A stretch of DNA of 64,000 nucleotides, from assembly GCF_019059575.1 (NCBI RefSeq), contig NW_024881701.1, positions 434,001 to 498,000 on the forward strand, written 5' to 3'. The notes below the pieces were generated by a model. It searched no databases, was not told the origin of the DNA, and was given only the letters and a program-made list of their open reading frames with translations. The stretch is from Amphibalanus amphitrite (Eukaryota > Arthropoda > Thecostraca > Balanomorpha > Balanidae). The translations under genes were made by a program, and so were the position numbers. How positions within the stretch are numbered: the stretch's first letter is position 1; each line of letters begins with the position of its first letter. This document shows, piece after piece, positions 52,919 to 64,000 of the stretch.

Positions 52919-53798
52919 TGCTGGGGGGGGGGGGGGGGGGGCGTTTAACGCCCCCAGCCGATAACTCGAGAACCAATAGGCGCAGCGAAACGCACGAGGC
53001 GGCAAACGAAAGAACGCGACGAGACGCTTCAGATGAGTACTTTAAAGTTGAATTTTGAGGTCACAGGTCAGGTGAAGGTCAGGTCAAACACCTGAAATCG
53101 GGCTTTCAGTAGCATGGACTTTAGGACTTCGCAATGGGCGCCTCTCGTCATAAACTCTGTCAAAACGGTGCACAATCCATCATATAAGGCCTACAAGAGT
53201 GTCAGCTCCATGCAGGGGTCAGTCAAGCATAGGTCAGGGTCAAGGTCAGGTCAACCGGGCAGGCACATATCCCCGAAAATAAAAACTGATATTCGCAGCC
53301 TGTAACACATGTTTTATGGGTAATTTGGGGCGTAGAACACGATGGTGACATTCATTTTATCATATGTGTACGTGTTTGGCTAAAAAAGTTCAATTTAAGA
53401 AATTCATGTATCATGGTCGTTAAGTAGTCACGAGAAATTGCCAAGATTCAGTTCAAGATTTTGGAAAATGCGGAACGATAATCAATAATCGAAGATAGCC
53501 ATTTGATTCTCCATGGTATTGGCAGTCTAATGGCGTTTACGGTATGTCTATATGTCTATTCTGTGATTTTATATGATTTTTTGAACATATGCCGTTTTTG
53601 GTCGAAAACTCAGAAATCATGACGTCACTAAAACCTCGATATCTCAAAAATTTTCCGACCGATTTTTTTGAAACTTTGTCACAATAAACTTCAGTCAATT
53701 CCCTACAGGTACCCAAAATTTGGCGCGCCTGCGGCGCGCCGTTTTTATGCTATGGCCCGGCGAAAAAAAGTGGGGGCGTTTAACGCCCCCCCCCAGCA
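52919..53798. mobile_element. Possible non-autonomous element with palindromic GGGGGCGTTTAACGCCCCC ends
   Basis: TTGCTGG-G(n)-CGTTTAACGCCCCC at the left is repeated inverted at the right (about 53771-53800). Each end carries a TTAA inside a palindrome. The body has AGGTCAGGTCA phrases like those in the element starting at 63309. Exact borders are unclear. Confidence 0.45.
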
Positions 53799-54391
53799 AC
53801 TCGCGGGGTAACGCTTAAATCGGACGTGAGCTTAGGCCGTTGCTCAATCCGTACCCAAAGGTCACAGGGACGTCACGTTTATACCGTGTGGCAAGCATCG
53901 CCGGCTGCGAATGTGCACGGACAGCCTGCACTTTGGCCGGTGCGGTCTGCAATTTGCGCTGTTTGGTGGCATTTTGCTGGGAATGGTGGCGTCAGACTGA
54001 GCGTTGGGCGGTGGGGCGGGCACGTCAGCCATGATGTCACCGCAACATCCGCCAGCGCTAGCTCCCTCCACAGCTACCCCCTCTCTGTCCGGGCCTCCCC
54101 GGTAACTCCCTCCCGAGCCGCCGCCCCTAACTCCCTCCCGAGCCCCGCCCCGCCCTAGCCTGCATTATTCCCGCTCTGACCGTTTTCCATCGTTCCCTGG
54201 CTCCCGGCTGCAGCTCTCACGCCACAAATGTCCAAGCGGGTGTCTCTTTTCGGTTCGTCAGTTTGTCGTTGCTCGATCAAAGGTCAGATGTTGACTATGG
54301 GCTATACCTACTCTTATCCCATCCCAGCTAGGAATGACTGCTCCTCGACTGTTCTTCATGTTATTATTCTGTTTCCTCGCTCTTCCCTTAA

Positions 54392-55286
54392 CCCTATTAG
54401 TGGCAGGCTCCTGGCTACCCCTATTAGTGGCAGGGGGGGGGGCTGTTTACGACCCCCCCTTGATATCTCGAGATCTAACGGGCCGATTTTCAAAATTCAA
54501 ACGGCATTCGATTTCGCTCAATGTGATCTACTTTTCTAAAAAAATAAAAATTAAGAAAATGTCAATAGGGGGGTAGAGGGGGGTAAAAACGGGCAAATTG
54601 CAGATACATTTTAGACTGTTTATCACGGCCAGGTTTCTGAACCAATCTTAACGCAACTTTTGCCGATCGATAGAGAATGAACCAGGAATTCACATGGATC
54701 CTAAAAATATGCATTTTCAAAAATCATAGGCGGATACAGATCATTGAGATTGGGGGTACACAAAAACTATAGTAAATAAGGTTTTTGTTGGTACTGTTTC
54801 TAAAAAGGGTGGTAATGGTCTTGTTATGTTACAATTTTCTTATGAGAGAACGACTACAATTGTATTGGTCATGCATAGGCGGTGTCAGTGCACCTATATT
54901 GGGAGGTAAAACATAACCCCCCTTTTTGGACGCCTGGATCCGCCTATTATAGCAAAAACGTGTCAAAAGAGGATGCACAAAAACTTTGTATATGTTATCA
55001 CATGATACCTTTCATTCACTGTTCGTAAAACTGGTGCATACAGTTATAATACATCAGCATCGTGATCTTCGCCCAAATGACTCGCTTCACGAATAGGACC
55101 CCCAATTCCCAGTGCTCTGGAGCCGCCCCTGGTAAAGTTATGAACTTGAAATTTTCAGGGAATGTGCCCAATTTAGTCTTAGGAAAAGTCAGAAAAATTC
55201 AGCATCGTAGCTTCAGCGGTTTCGGAGATATTCCCGAAAAACCTGAGGGGTGGATGAAAACAACCCCCCCCCTGCCACTAATAGGG
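54392..55286. mobile_element. piggyBac-like non-autonomous element, 895 bp
   Basis: It starts CCCTATTAGTGGCAGG and ends with the exact inverse, with TTAA directly outside on both sides (54388-54391 and 55287-55290). A TTAA duplication and CCCT ends are the piggyBac signature. The left end is present twice (again from about 54418). G and C runs follow each end. No transposase. Confidence 0.85.
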
Positions 55287-55290
55287 TTAA

Positions 55291-58200
55291 CCCTTTCAGC
55301 CGTTACCTCTCCGTATGTCATCTCCCTCGTTCCTCCCTGCGGCGCTGTCCTCCCTCTCTGTGCTCCTCCCTGTCCTCCCTGTCCTTCTCCCTGTCCCCTC
55401 GACCCCGTCCCCCTCCCTCTGTGCAACCGGTCGCACTCATTGACCGATCTGTCATCAGTCTCCGAGAAGTCGCCTGGTGATGACAGCGGTCGTCCCCCGT
55501 CACTGGACGTTCCCCGTCCACCTTATACGGAGCGCCAGTTCCCTGGGTCTCCGTCCCCGGCCGTGGGGGACACTGGAAACGCCGCAGTCACCACTAGCAG
55601 CGCCGATTTACTTTCATTTGCAATAATCGGCGTTGCGAAGGGCGCGGGCCCGAACGCGGTCCTCAAAGGAAGGGGCCCACTGAGAGCGAAATGGGCGACG
55701 GGGCTCGGCCTCTGCAGCAGCGCTGCCGCTCGCTGGAGTTATCCTCTCAGAGAGCGGGCTGCGGGAGACGGCCGAGGCGCGATGACCTCATCTGACGCGG
55801 AGGCGTCCCGGCGTGTCGCGGGGCCGCTGCACTGCACCCAATCGGCCAATCGCTGGTCACCCTTCACCCTGTCACCCGCCGGGCGCGAGGGGCAGTGGGA
55901 GGGATTCGGCGGACTGGACAGGGGATGACTGGGGTGGGAGATGATCGGGGTGGATGATCGGGCCATATTGAGCCGCAGAATGATCGGGCTGAGTTGCAGA
56001 ATGATGTGCTGCAAATTGCCGGCGTATTAGTTCACGCTTTGTCACCGTAGATAATCTCTTAGGTCACGAGGTCGTGTGGTGATGTAAAAACGTGCTGTTT
56101 ACCACTGGTACGATCATTGGACATTGTAAAAACGCACCAGCACTGTCCCTTCCAATTGAACAGAGCGCGCCGCATCACTATGCTCAGCTGGCGGCGGACA
56201 ACGGGACTGATAAAGACGCACGGAGATGCATCTCTCCATGATGGATGAGTGGATGGTGGGTAGGGGTTCTGTGCACTTCTGCGTGCGCGGGAGGTCGTCT
56301 TTGTCACCGGCCACGTCATGGGGACCTTGCAGCTCGTTAGGGGGCGTATTTATGGGCTGCGTGCTCGGTCCCGCACACTTCTGGCGCGCGTCTGGCCGTC
56401 GCTTCCAGCTGCAATCGTGGTTTATGGCTGTCATATAACTGGGGTACCGGGACTAGAGGAGGCTCAAATGATCATCTGCACGGCTCGGAGGATCATGCCA
56501 CGTGTCGGCGAGGTCTGAAAGGACCACCGTGTCTGTAGGAGTTTGCTGCTTCGCCTCCCCTCCGACCTCACTCCTTCTTTGGGTAACTACCCCTTACTGG
56601 AAGAGCATGTCTACATGGGTATCAGTTTCATCGCATCAGTTGTAAAGTGTAAAGTATTCGGGGTCCTAATTCCATTCACAGGTGGCCTTGCCATGTTTGG
56701 ACTGGCTACATGCCGAAGATATTTGGCGTGCCCTGCCAAGTTGAACGGTTATTGCACGCCTAAGGTTCCCAGGAGGCTGGTAACCCCATGTCCGATCTCA
56801 TTTAACACTTGATGAATTCCGATTTGTTTCCATTATAGTCTCGTAATCGTCGAAGGCACGCGATAGCGAACGCCTGGTTATGGCCATGGGAATAATGTTG
56901 ATCCTTTGTTGAATGTCGATAACTCTCCTGGCTAAGCACACTTGACAAATGATGCGTCTTATCATAAGGAAGATCATCTGTTCAATCATTGGCGCTGATT
57001 AATCTGCATTGCGAAACATGGTTGGTGTTTTACCGGTAGGCCAGCGCTCAGCGACGGTGAGCCTATAAACTGATCAATCACCCGGCCATCGTTCTGATGT
57101 CCTGTATTCTATATCCTGAAAAGCCTAGCATTGAGCCCGTATACTGGTGCCCGTTACCATCGGCCGAATCAGGTCATTAGTCTGCCGTCTCACCCCTATC
57201 GATGCGGGAGAGTCGCTGATGTTACATCACATTTGACCCAGACCCGCGGCAAGTTGGAATTTTGGTCACCCATGGAGCACTGACTAAGATGAGATTGTCG
57301 AACGCCCTCAGTGATGTAGTCACTAGTCGAGGTATCATCTCAGGGACACCGGACAGGCGGATCCGCTTCAAATGTCTTACACGTGTCTGCATGTGTTCAA
57401 GGAACCTCTCGGCTCGGACACGCGTTGAGCAACCGCAGACATATCATTTTCATGCAGCTTAAGCAGCTGACGTTTGTCTCCGAACTAGAAGGCGACGTGC
57501 TTTGACACATTAACATATTTTACGGTAATGCCGGCTACGATTCCAGCTGAGTGAGCCAAGAAATCAGAAACCCGGCGACTTGGCACGCTAGGTGGCTGCT
57601 TGGCTCTTTGTCCAGTGAAAAACGTATGAAGTGCTCGCCAGCTTCCACACGCATACCATGCAACACGCATGTCATGTAATACCCTTGAAGCAACAAGCAG
57701 TATTGATGTAAGTATGCATTAACATCGCCTACACTGGCCTTTGATCCATATAGCTGGCTTTGTACCGGCATTCTGGCGACCTTCACACGTCTGCGCGCCC
57801 ACCTGTCATCCGACCTGTCATCCTGCCGGTCCGGCCATCACGCCGTCACTCAGACGTCATGTTCACGTGGCGGATCAGTCACCCGACCTCGTCGGCCGCC
57901 TCTGAACTGAACACGCACACCCTGACGCCCAGCACTCGGGGCTAATTGGTGCGGCCTGTTGGAGGTCGGCTGATCAGCGTTGGCTGGAGGAAGTGGGTGG
58001 TAGTCTTGGCCTGCTGATGTTGGTTTTGGTTAGGGGCTTGATACTTGACTGCCGCTGTGGGTGGTTAATGTTATTGGAGAGGAGATCTAAAGCAGCATAC
58101 GAGCATTATCACCTACTCTGGAAGCCTCAAGAACTCCAAGTTCCTTAGCCTGGCTGGGCCTTAGTTTGACAGTCCCTTAGTGGTGTCTGTTCTTTATGAC

Positions 58201-59713
58201 CGGTAAGGCGAAGATAGGGTGTCCAACTGTTCTCACAGTGCACACGTCTATCTCTGTCTGCTGTTCAGAATTTATCCGCATGCATGTCCAGGCTCCAGCT
58301 GTCCACAACCTGTCCGCATATTTTATCAGCTCGCCCGCCCGTCTACGCTTCTGTTTCAAACATATTCTCAACCTATGCACCATTCACACCTGCTCACAAA
58401 TTTCACCCATTCGCCAGCAGCACGTCGACAGCCCCATCTGATGTCATCTCACCATACGCCCATCACATCACATTGACTCACTTATTCTTCAAGCTCTTCA
58501 GTAATCCGCGCAATGTCACTCCGCAGAAGTCGGTACCTCAAAATCATGTCGGATAGGATCAGAGGGTACGGTTCGGTGCGGTGCGACTCGGTCTAGGGGC
58601 ATGTCACAATCACTTATCAGGCGAGGCCAGTCTGAGAAAGGCTCCCCGGAGCCCAGACGGACGCATTCCAGTCTGAGGCAGACTTCGCGAACCAGACAGA
58701 CGGATCCACACCAGTCTGATGCAGACTGCCCTCACGGAACACTCGACAGACGGACCTGGTCTGATGCTGGCTGTTTTAACCAGCGGTACGTTCTCAGCCT
58801 GAGGAATGTGCTGGCCGACTGAGGTGCGCCACGTTGTTCACACACCCTGCAGCTGATGCGCCAGATACGTCTACCTAACGGGATCGCGCGGCGCGGCGGC
58901 TCGAGGCGTTATTTATCAACCTGCAGACGCGGCCGCTCTGGCGGCGCGCCACAGACGTTTATCGAGATCGGAGATATTTTACGGGATGGGGTGGCGCACT
59001 GCGGTGGTTTATTACGGCGTCCACAGGTGTAGGTGGGGTGAGTGGTGAGCGACTGATACGGATCACCGGTATTTGACAACTGTCCACACCTGGGCAGCTG
59101 TGCAGTGTGCAATTGTGCAGGATGGTGCGGTGACTGATGGACATTGGGCATTGATGCCGACTTCCTGGCATGTGGACATGTAGCTTACTTGCTGGTGTGA
59201 TTCATCGTTAGTTTTCATGTTTCGTTGTACAGGAACGCCGAAGGTGCTGGAACCGGGAATTGGATTTTGGGTCACGCTACATACATTACAGCTTCACGAA
59301 AGCGTAATATGATTAAACTAAACAAGTTTTGGGTGTGTCACGCATTCATATTGCATTTGCATTCAAGAACAGGGAATGTTTCCTCAAGGTACCTTTTCGT
59401 CCTTCTCTAGGATGATGCACGTAGTTCCCATTGTCAAAACTGGCCAACGCGCTATGCGACAGTGTTTTCGGAAGGTGCTTAGATGAGAGGGGCGACTTCT
59501 TTCGTCTCCCCTGCTGCACAGTTTCTTGACAGCAAATCATTGGCTCTGTATGCATCATCGACCCATGTTCTTCCCTGTCTACCGTCCGCTCTGAGTCTCC
59601 GCGTCTCTCCGTGTCTCACCACCTTACGTAACTCTAAATGTTACCATTATTTTATATGAATGTCTTGTCTTTCCTGTACGTCTCACCATTCTCTTTTCTC
59701 TGTGTTTCCCCAG
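55291..59713 (+). other. Last part of formin intron 1, no gene recognised
   Basis: Pyrimidine-rich sequence to 55450, GC-rich frames to 55928, then ordinary intron. Local tandem repeats lie at about 55930-56005 (GATGATCGGG) and 58626-58770 (three imperfect ~60-bp units with CCAGTCTGA(G/T)GCAGAC). The 288-residue frame at 55062-55928 begins inside the piggyBac-like element and matches nothing. Confidence 0.4.
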
Positions 59714-59797
59714 GCTTCCATGGACCTGCCGCCGGACAAGGCCAAGGTCTTGCGTCAGTACGACTGCGAGAGGAAGTGGGAGATGATCTGCGACCAG
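59714..59797 (+). CDS. FMNL: Formin-like protein (FMNL/Frl), coding exon 2
   Basis: 28 codons between TTTCCCCAG and GTGAGT, phase 0 on both sides. It reads [20 protein letters not shown] then KWEMICDQ, almost residue for residue the FMNL segment that follows ERFN..L in vertebrates (MNLPPDKA..LRQYDNEKKW.LICDQ). It begins the GTPase-binding/FH3 armadillo region. The next exon, expected to begin ERFQVKNPP, is not in the remaining 4.2 kb, so intron 2 runs off the window. Confidence 0.92.
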
Positions 59798-60403
59798 GTG
59801 AGTGACGATCCTCTGATCTCTGACGTCTGAGGCTGACAGAGATCATAGAAAAAGCAGAGAGAATAACGAAGAAATTAGTCGAGGAAGGCTTTGGGCTTTG
59901 GGCTCACTTATGGGATGGACCGGCTTTGGACTCACTCATGGGGTTGGGGAGAACCGTAGAAGTCCCATGCGGTGGAGGGTGACCGTAGACCAGTCCAGTG
60001 ACCGGGACAGTTCATGGCACGGATATACCTCCGCCGCCGCTCAGCTGGACCGGAGTGTTGCGGTGTGGCCAGGGGTCAGCGATTCCGTAAATACCTGCGG
60101 CCACCGCGCCGTCACGGCATTCCCTGGAATACGGGAAACGCAAAACGTGATGTGGTTTAGTCATCAGACGTCATTTGTCGGCGGGAAAACCCGTATTACT
60201 ATTTTTCCATCGTAGCTTGTTGGCTGACAGTACACCTCACACCAAGCATCATCTGTCGGCTCGCGCCGCAGTCCCAATCACCCATAAGAATGCTGTTAAA
60301 ATTCAATGTGTTCATAATGCGTTAAAAAATCAGCGAAATACCTTTCACAGTAGCCTGTTCTTTAACTGTCATTAACTATTACCAGTATAACGCCTTTTGG
60401 GGC

Positions 60404-61082
60404 GAGTAACGGAGCGAGCGAGAGGGTGAGCCTTGCACGTGCGAAATTTCGAGGGGTACCTCCAATTGACTTGTGCACGGCACCCTACTAACCGGTCTCT
60501 AGCGATGTGCCAAATTTGAGCACAATCGGCCCAGCCGTTCTCGAGATCTGGAAGCGGCACCCTGCACGTGCGCACGTGCAAAATGGGTCCCAACTGACTT
60601 GTGCACGGCACCCTACTAACTGGTCCCTAACCGTGTACCAAATTTGAGCGCAATCGGTCCAGCCGTTCTCGATATCTGGAATCGACCCCTGCACGTGCGC
60701 ACGTGCAGCAACACCCCAACTCTGGCACATGGATATGCAGTGCCTAGTGGGTGCCTACCTACATGCCAACTTTCAGCGCAATCGGCCAAGTAGTTACCGA
60801 GATATTGCAACAATTACAAAACTGACACCTCTTCGTTTTGCACGTGGCACGTGCATAAGGGGTCACCCACATGCATCGGGAATAGTCCAATACTTGGTAG
60901 AAGGAATGAAGCTACCCTACAAAAATTACCCCGTGTAAATCGGTCAAGTAGTTGCTGAGATATAAGCCTCGCAAAAGCGTCCGCACGGCCGGCCGGCCGG
61001 CCGGCCGGCCGGCCGGCCGCTCATACTCAGAAATTTCCGTTAATCTAAGGAAAGACTACGCTCGCTTCGCTCGCTCCGTAAT
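60404..61082. mobile_element. Repeat element with internal ~130-bp tandem units and GAGCGAGCGA ends
   Basis: Inverted ends ACGGAGCGAGCGA at about 60407 and 61066-61078. Inside are three to four imperfect ~130-bp repeats, each with CAAATTTGAGC(A/G)CAATCGG, CCAGCCGTTCTCGA and GCACGTGCGCACGTGC. A (GGCC)n run lies at 60986-61020. No target duplication or protein is seen. Confidence 0.55.
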
Positions 61083-62362
61083 CAATTCATCATCAACTTT
61101 TGTTTCTGCATCGGCGGAAATGCCTACTGATCGTGACATTAAACACTTTATGACTGTGACATTTTAAACGTTGTTGAATGCTTCAGTGACATTTAGGGTC
61201 TTGCTTCTGCCGAACTGTTAGTAATGACGTAACGTTTCTTAGGATGACGTCACTTTATGTTGGGTGTCGAGACACTGTGTAGTTAACATTGACTAGCTCA
61301 AGATGAACTAAGTTACGAATACCTTGGCCTGACTAATTGGTTGAAAAAAAATCAGTCACTAGAGACCTCAGTGGTTTCCGTGGGCGCTTGGTGGTTCATC
61401 AAATTCCCTTTTGCATCACCGTTTTGCGTAATAATATAAGGAATTTGTCACACCATGACGTTCGCCGCACTAAAATGTCCAATGTTCATGCTGCCTTTGC
61501 CTATCAGCAGAAACGAACCACTCTGCCTCACACTACATGTGACAGCGCAGAGCGCCACAGGTAGCTGCTAGTCCGGGCTCCCTCAGAGCCTAACCGGTAT
61601 TATGTCTACCGTGCGGTCCCACGACACTGGTTGCCACCGTACACGGCTCACGAGTCACGGATCGGCATCCGTGACTATGCGGTCGGGAGAGCGGACTTCG
61701 GCACTGTCCGGGGAGTGGGAACGACCGTGGCTGGTGGCCGGTGGATGATGGATCACGGACGATGGACCATGGACAGTAGGCGATGGGACGGATGGTGGCT
61801 GGTGGTCGGTGGATGATAAATGATGGTGTGAGGGCTGGATGCAGTGCAAAGGGATAGAAAGGACGGTTAACGGCGGATATTGGGGAAGAGGACGGTATAT
61901 AGTGAACATGAGGACAGACTAGACAGTGGATTGTTAGTCGTGAATCGTGTTTGTTGCTTGATGACCGAGAGATAGTGAATCGTGATCGTGAACTCTTGAA
62001 TGGTGATCGGTGCCCAAATGTCCTTATGTTCGATACTCAATGCTCAATGTTCAACGCTCATTGTTCGATCGATAGTTGACCGCGTTCGAGCCGTGTTCGT
62101 CTGTTGGGTGGATATCAAACGTTACAAGATGATGGCGGCAGAGGGATTTTCTCACGGGCCTGGCAACTAATTGCGCTTCTGTGTTCAGCGAGAGGGCAGG
62201 AAATGCTGCGGTTACCGAACAATTTGCGGCGGAAGTTGGAATATTGATAGTTGCAGTCACGATACAGCTGACTATGGTTATCTCACCGTTGAATTCCAGG
62301 CATTAATTTGATTAATTCAACGAAAACATGCTATCCGCGAGCAGCCATGAGAACTGCATCTT
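61083..62362 (+). other. Formin intron 2 segment, no gene recognised
   Basis: A short G/T-rich minisatellite (GGATGATGG, GGTGGCTGGTGG) lies at about 61727-61825. Nothing else stands out. Confidence 0.4.
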
Positions 62363-62366
62363 TTAA

Positions 62367-63304
62367 AGGGACCCTCCCACCTTCAAAAAAGTTAATGAAT
62401 TGGCATGAAAGTGATGTCGCTCGGTTCAGAAAGAGCAAAAACGAATATCTACCAAATTTCATCGAAAAATATTCACCGGTTTTCAAGATATTAGACTTTT
62501 ACTTTTGTTTACTTTTTGGGATCTCCGCTGTTCCTTGCGACTTTATTTGAAAGTGCGGCATTTGTTGCGCGCAAAGCAGCGTATACCACCGCGTGCTACA
62601 AAACGTTTTAGTCAAACATTTAACAGACGTTCGAAAGCCTGATGACGTCATCAGATTCCCGTAATGGTTAAGAGATAGGGACCACGCTGGTCCCACCCTG
62701 CAAGTAAAGGGAAGAAATTTCTTGAACACCATAAAGCTGCGGGGGTTGCGACCAGGATAAATGGTGGTTTCTGAGCCTGGCCGCAAACTTGGCTATCTCA
62801 ACTCAAAACTAATGTTAAAGGGACCCTCCCACCTTCAAAAAAGTTAATGAATTGGCACGAAAGTGATGTCGCTCGGTTCAGAAAGAGCGAAAACGAATAT
62901 CTACCAAATTTCATCGAAAAATATTCACCGGTTTTCAAGATATTAGACTTTTACTTTTGTTTACTTTTTGGGATCTCCGCTGTTCCTAGCAACTTTATTT
63001 GAAAGTGCGGCATTTGTTGCGCGCAAAGCAGCATATACCACCGCGTGCTACCAAACGTTTTAGTAAAAGATTTAAAAATCGTTAGATCTCCGCTGACGTC
63101 ACAAATTCTAAGGGGGCATACCAATGCACTAGCCCCTTAGAATCCGAAAACTGCAAGTTTGAAATTCCATATCTCCGAATTAAAGCATTTGTCGATATTG
63201 TGAGTGCCCAAACCGGTATTTGCAGGCCATGGCCACCAATTTGGCTATCTCAACTCAAAACTAATGTTAAGGTGGGAGTGTCCCTTTAAGGTGGGAGGGT
63301 CCCT
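62367..63304. mobile_element. TTAA-flanked element (467 bp) split by a second copy of itself
   Basis: The ends are AGGGACCCTCCCACCTT and its inverse (AAGGTGGGAGGGTCCCT), with TTAA outside at 62363-62366 and 63305-63308. Near its right end, at ...AATGTTAA, it is interrupted by 62819-63285, a second copy with its own TTAA on each side. Removing the insert and one TTAA (471 bp) leaves 467 bp, the same length as the insert. TTAA targets indicate the piggyBac type. Confidence 0.85.
62819..63285. mobile_element. Inner copy of the TTAA element, 467 bp
   Basis: Starts AGGGACCCTCCCACC and ends GGTGGGAGTGTCCCT, with TTAA at 62815-62818 and 63286-63289. Its first ~250 bp are nearly identical to the outer copy (for example AATTGGCACGAAAG versus AATTGGCATGAAAG). 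Confidence 0.85.
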
Positions 63305-63308
63305 TTAA

Positions 63309-64000
63309 CCCTCGCCCTGGCAGGGGGGGGTCGATGCGACCCCCCCTAAGGTTTTTCGAAGATAGCGTAAAAACGGCGGCGCGCAGCGCCGCCAAATTTG
63401 GCACAGCCTATGGGGCAACCTTTTTACATATGACCTGAAAATTTCAGGTCCGGGTGACCTTGGGTCAGGTCACCAGGTCAGAAAAACCGGTACAAGGTCA
63501 TGGTCAAATTTCAATTTTCTTTTTGCACCTGTCCAACTCACAGTTTTGTACTGATTTCCTTCAAACTTTCAGAATGTGCTAAGTTCACCGAGTTGTATAA
63601 CATATAGTTCGGGTTTTTTGAGGTCACTGACCTGAGGTCAGTTAGAGGTCATTACGTCGTAATGTTAAGCCTATGGGAAAATACTAAATTCGGAAAATAA
63701 TGGAGATATCCGCTTCTTTCTATCACTTTTGTCCTTTGAAACCACAGTACTTAGCAGCAGGTCACTTGGTGCTTCTTTGCTCGGTGTACTTATCCATGGG
63801 TCAGGTCAAATGAGGTCAACTGAGGTCAAATGACGTTTTTGCCAATAACTTGGCACATAATGACGCTAGAGCTTAAAAAATGGTATCATTGTGTTCCTGG
63901 TGATCAGCCGAATCGAATGATATGCGATATGATGCAATTTGGTTAACTAGAACTTAATTTTTTAAGTTAAGTTTACTTAAAATTTAAGAAAAACTTTAAG
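63309..64000. mobile_element. piggyBac-like element, left end only (cut by the window)
   Basis: Begins CCCTCGCCCTGGCAGGGG right after the TTAA at 63305-63308, with the same layout as 54392-55286 (CCCT, TGGCAGG, G-run, then CGACCCCCCC). GGTCAGGTCA-like phrases follow. The other end is not in the window. Confidence 0.55.

Noticed and set aside
55062-55928. 288-residue plus-strand frame
   Set aside because: Begins within the piggyBac-like element and runs across its end; the composition is low complexity and I recognise no domain.

Overview
The window is nuclear DNA from an animal, almost certainly an arthropod and probably a crustacean. The genes are split by GT-AG introns, and the closest family matches I can judge by eye are arthropod-like: the F-box/SPRY protein resembles insect Fsn. 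There is also a secreted cuticle protein with the classic three-codon first exon, and TTAGG-type arthropod telomere motifs occur inside dispersed repeats. There are no operons, ribosome-binding sites, CRISPR arrays or prokaryotic genes. I cannot name the species.

Genes, left to right: a partial minus-strand gene of unknown function running off the left edge (1-253); a single-exon sterol carrier protein 2 with a peroxisomal AKL tail (4781-5158); a two-exon cuticle protein on the minus strand (12793-13365); FBXO45/Fsn on the minus strand (three coding exons found, 16307-19465); AMMECR1 on the minus strand (four coding exons found, 34599-36341); a complete nine-exon ALDH9A1-type aldehyde dehydrogenase (39003-43973); and the first two coding exons of a formin-like gene of the FMNL/Frl family (46404-46574 and 59714-59797), separated by a 13.1-kb intron and continuing past the right edge. 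They are unrelated housekeeping or developmental genes and show no pathway clustering.

Most of the rest is mobile or repetitive DNA, much of it with exact ends. It includes: a (TAGGG)n array with identical 139-bp flanks (about 371-2497); a 4.77-kb foldback element (23057-27829) with an exact 9-bp target duplication, whose inverted arms are about 31 copies of a 144-bp satellite; a LINE reverse transcriptase fragment (28020-29445); a LINE gag-like ORF1 with no ORF2 (30210-31622); hAT-type elements with exact 8-bp duplications at 31912-32394 and 49910-52178, and a similar element at 45411-45565; a perfect 112-bp inverted repeat next to the first AMMECR1 coding exon; TA-flanked elements with long inverted ends (16803-17694, 36849-37080, about 50021-50972); and TTAA-flanked piggyBac-like elements (54392-55286; 62367-63304 with a second copy nested inside; 63309 to the edge).

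The most unusual items are the foldback element built from a satellite with higher-order structure, the hAT element packed with AP-1-like heptamers, the nested TTAA elements, and the perfect hairpin beside an AMMECR1 splice acceptor. All calls are by eye from sequence; no database search was run.
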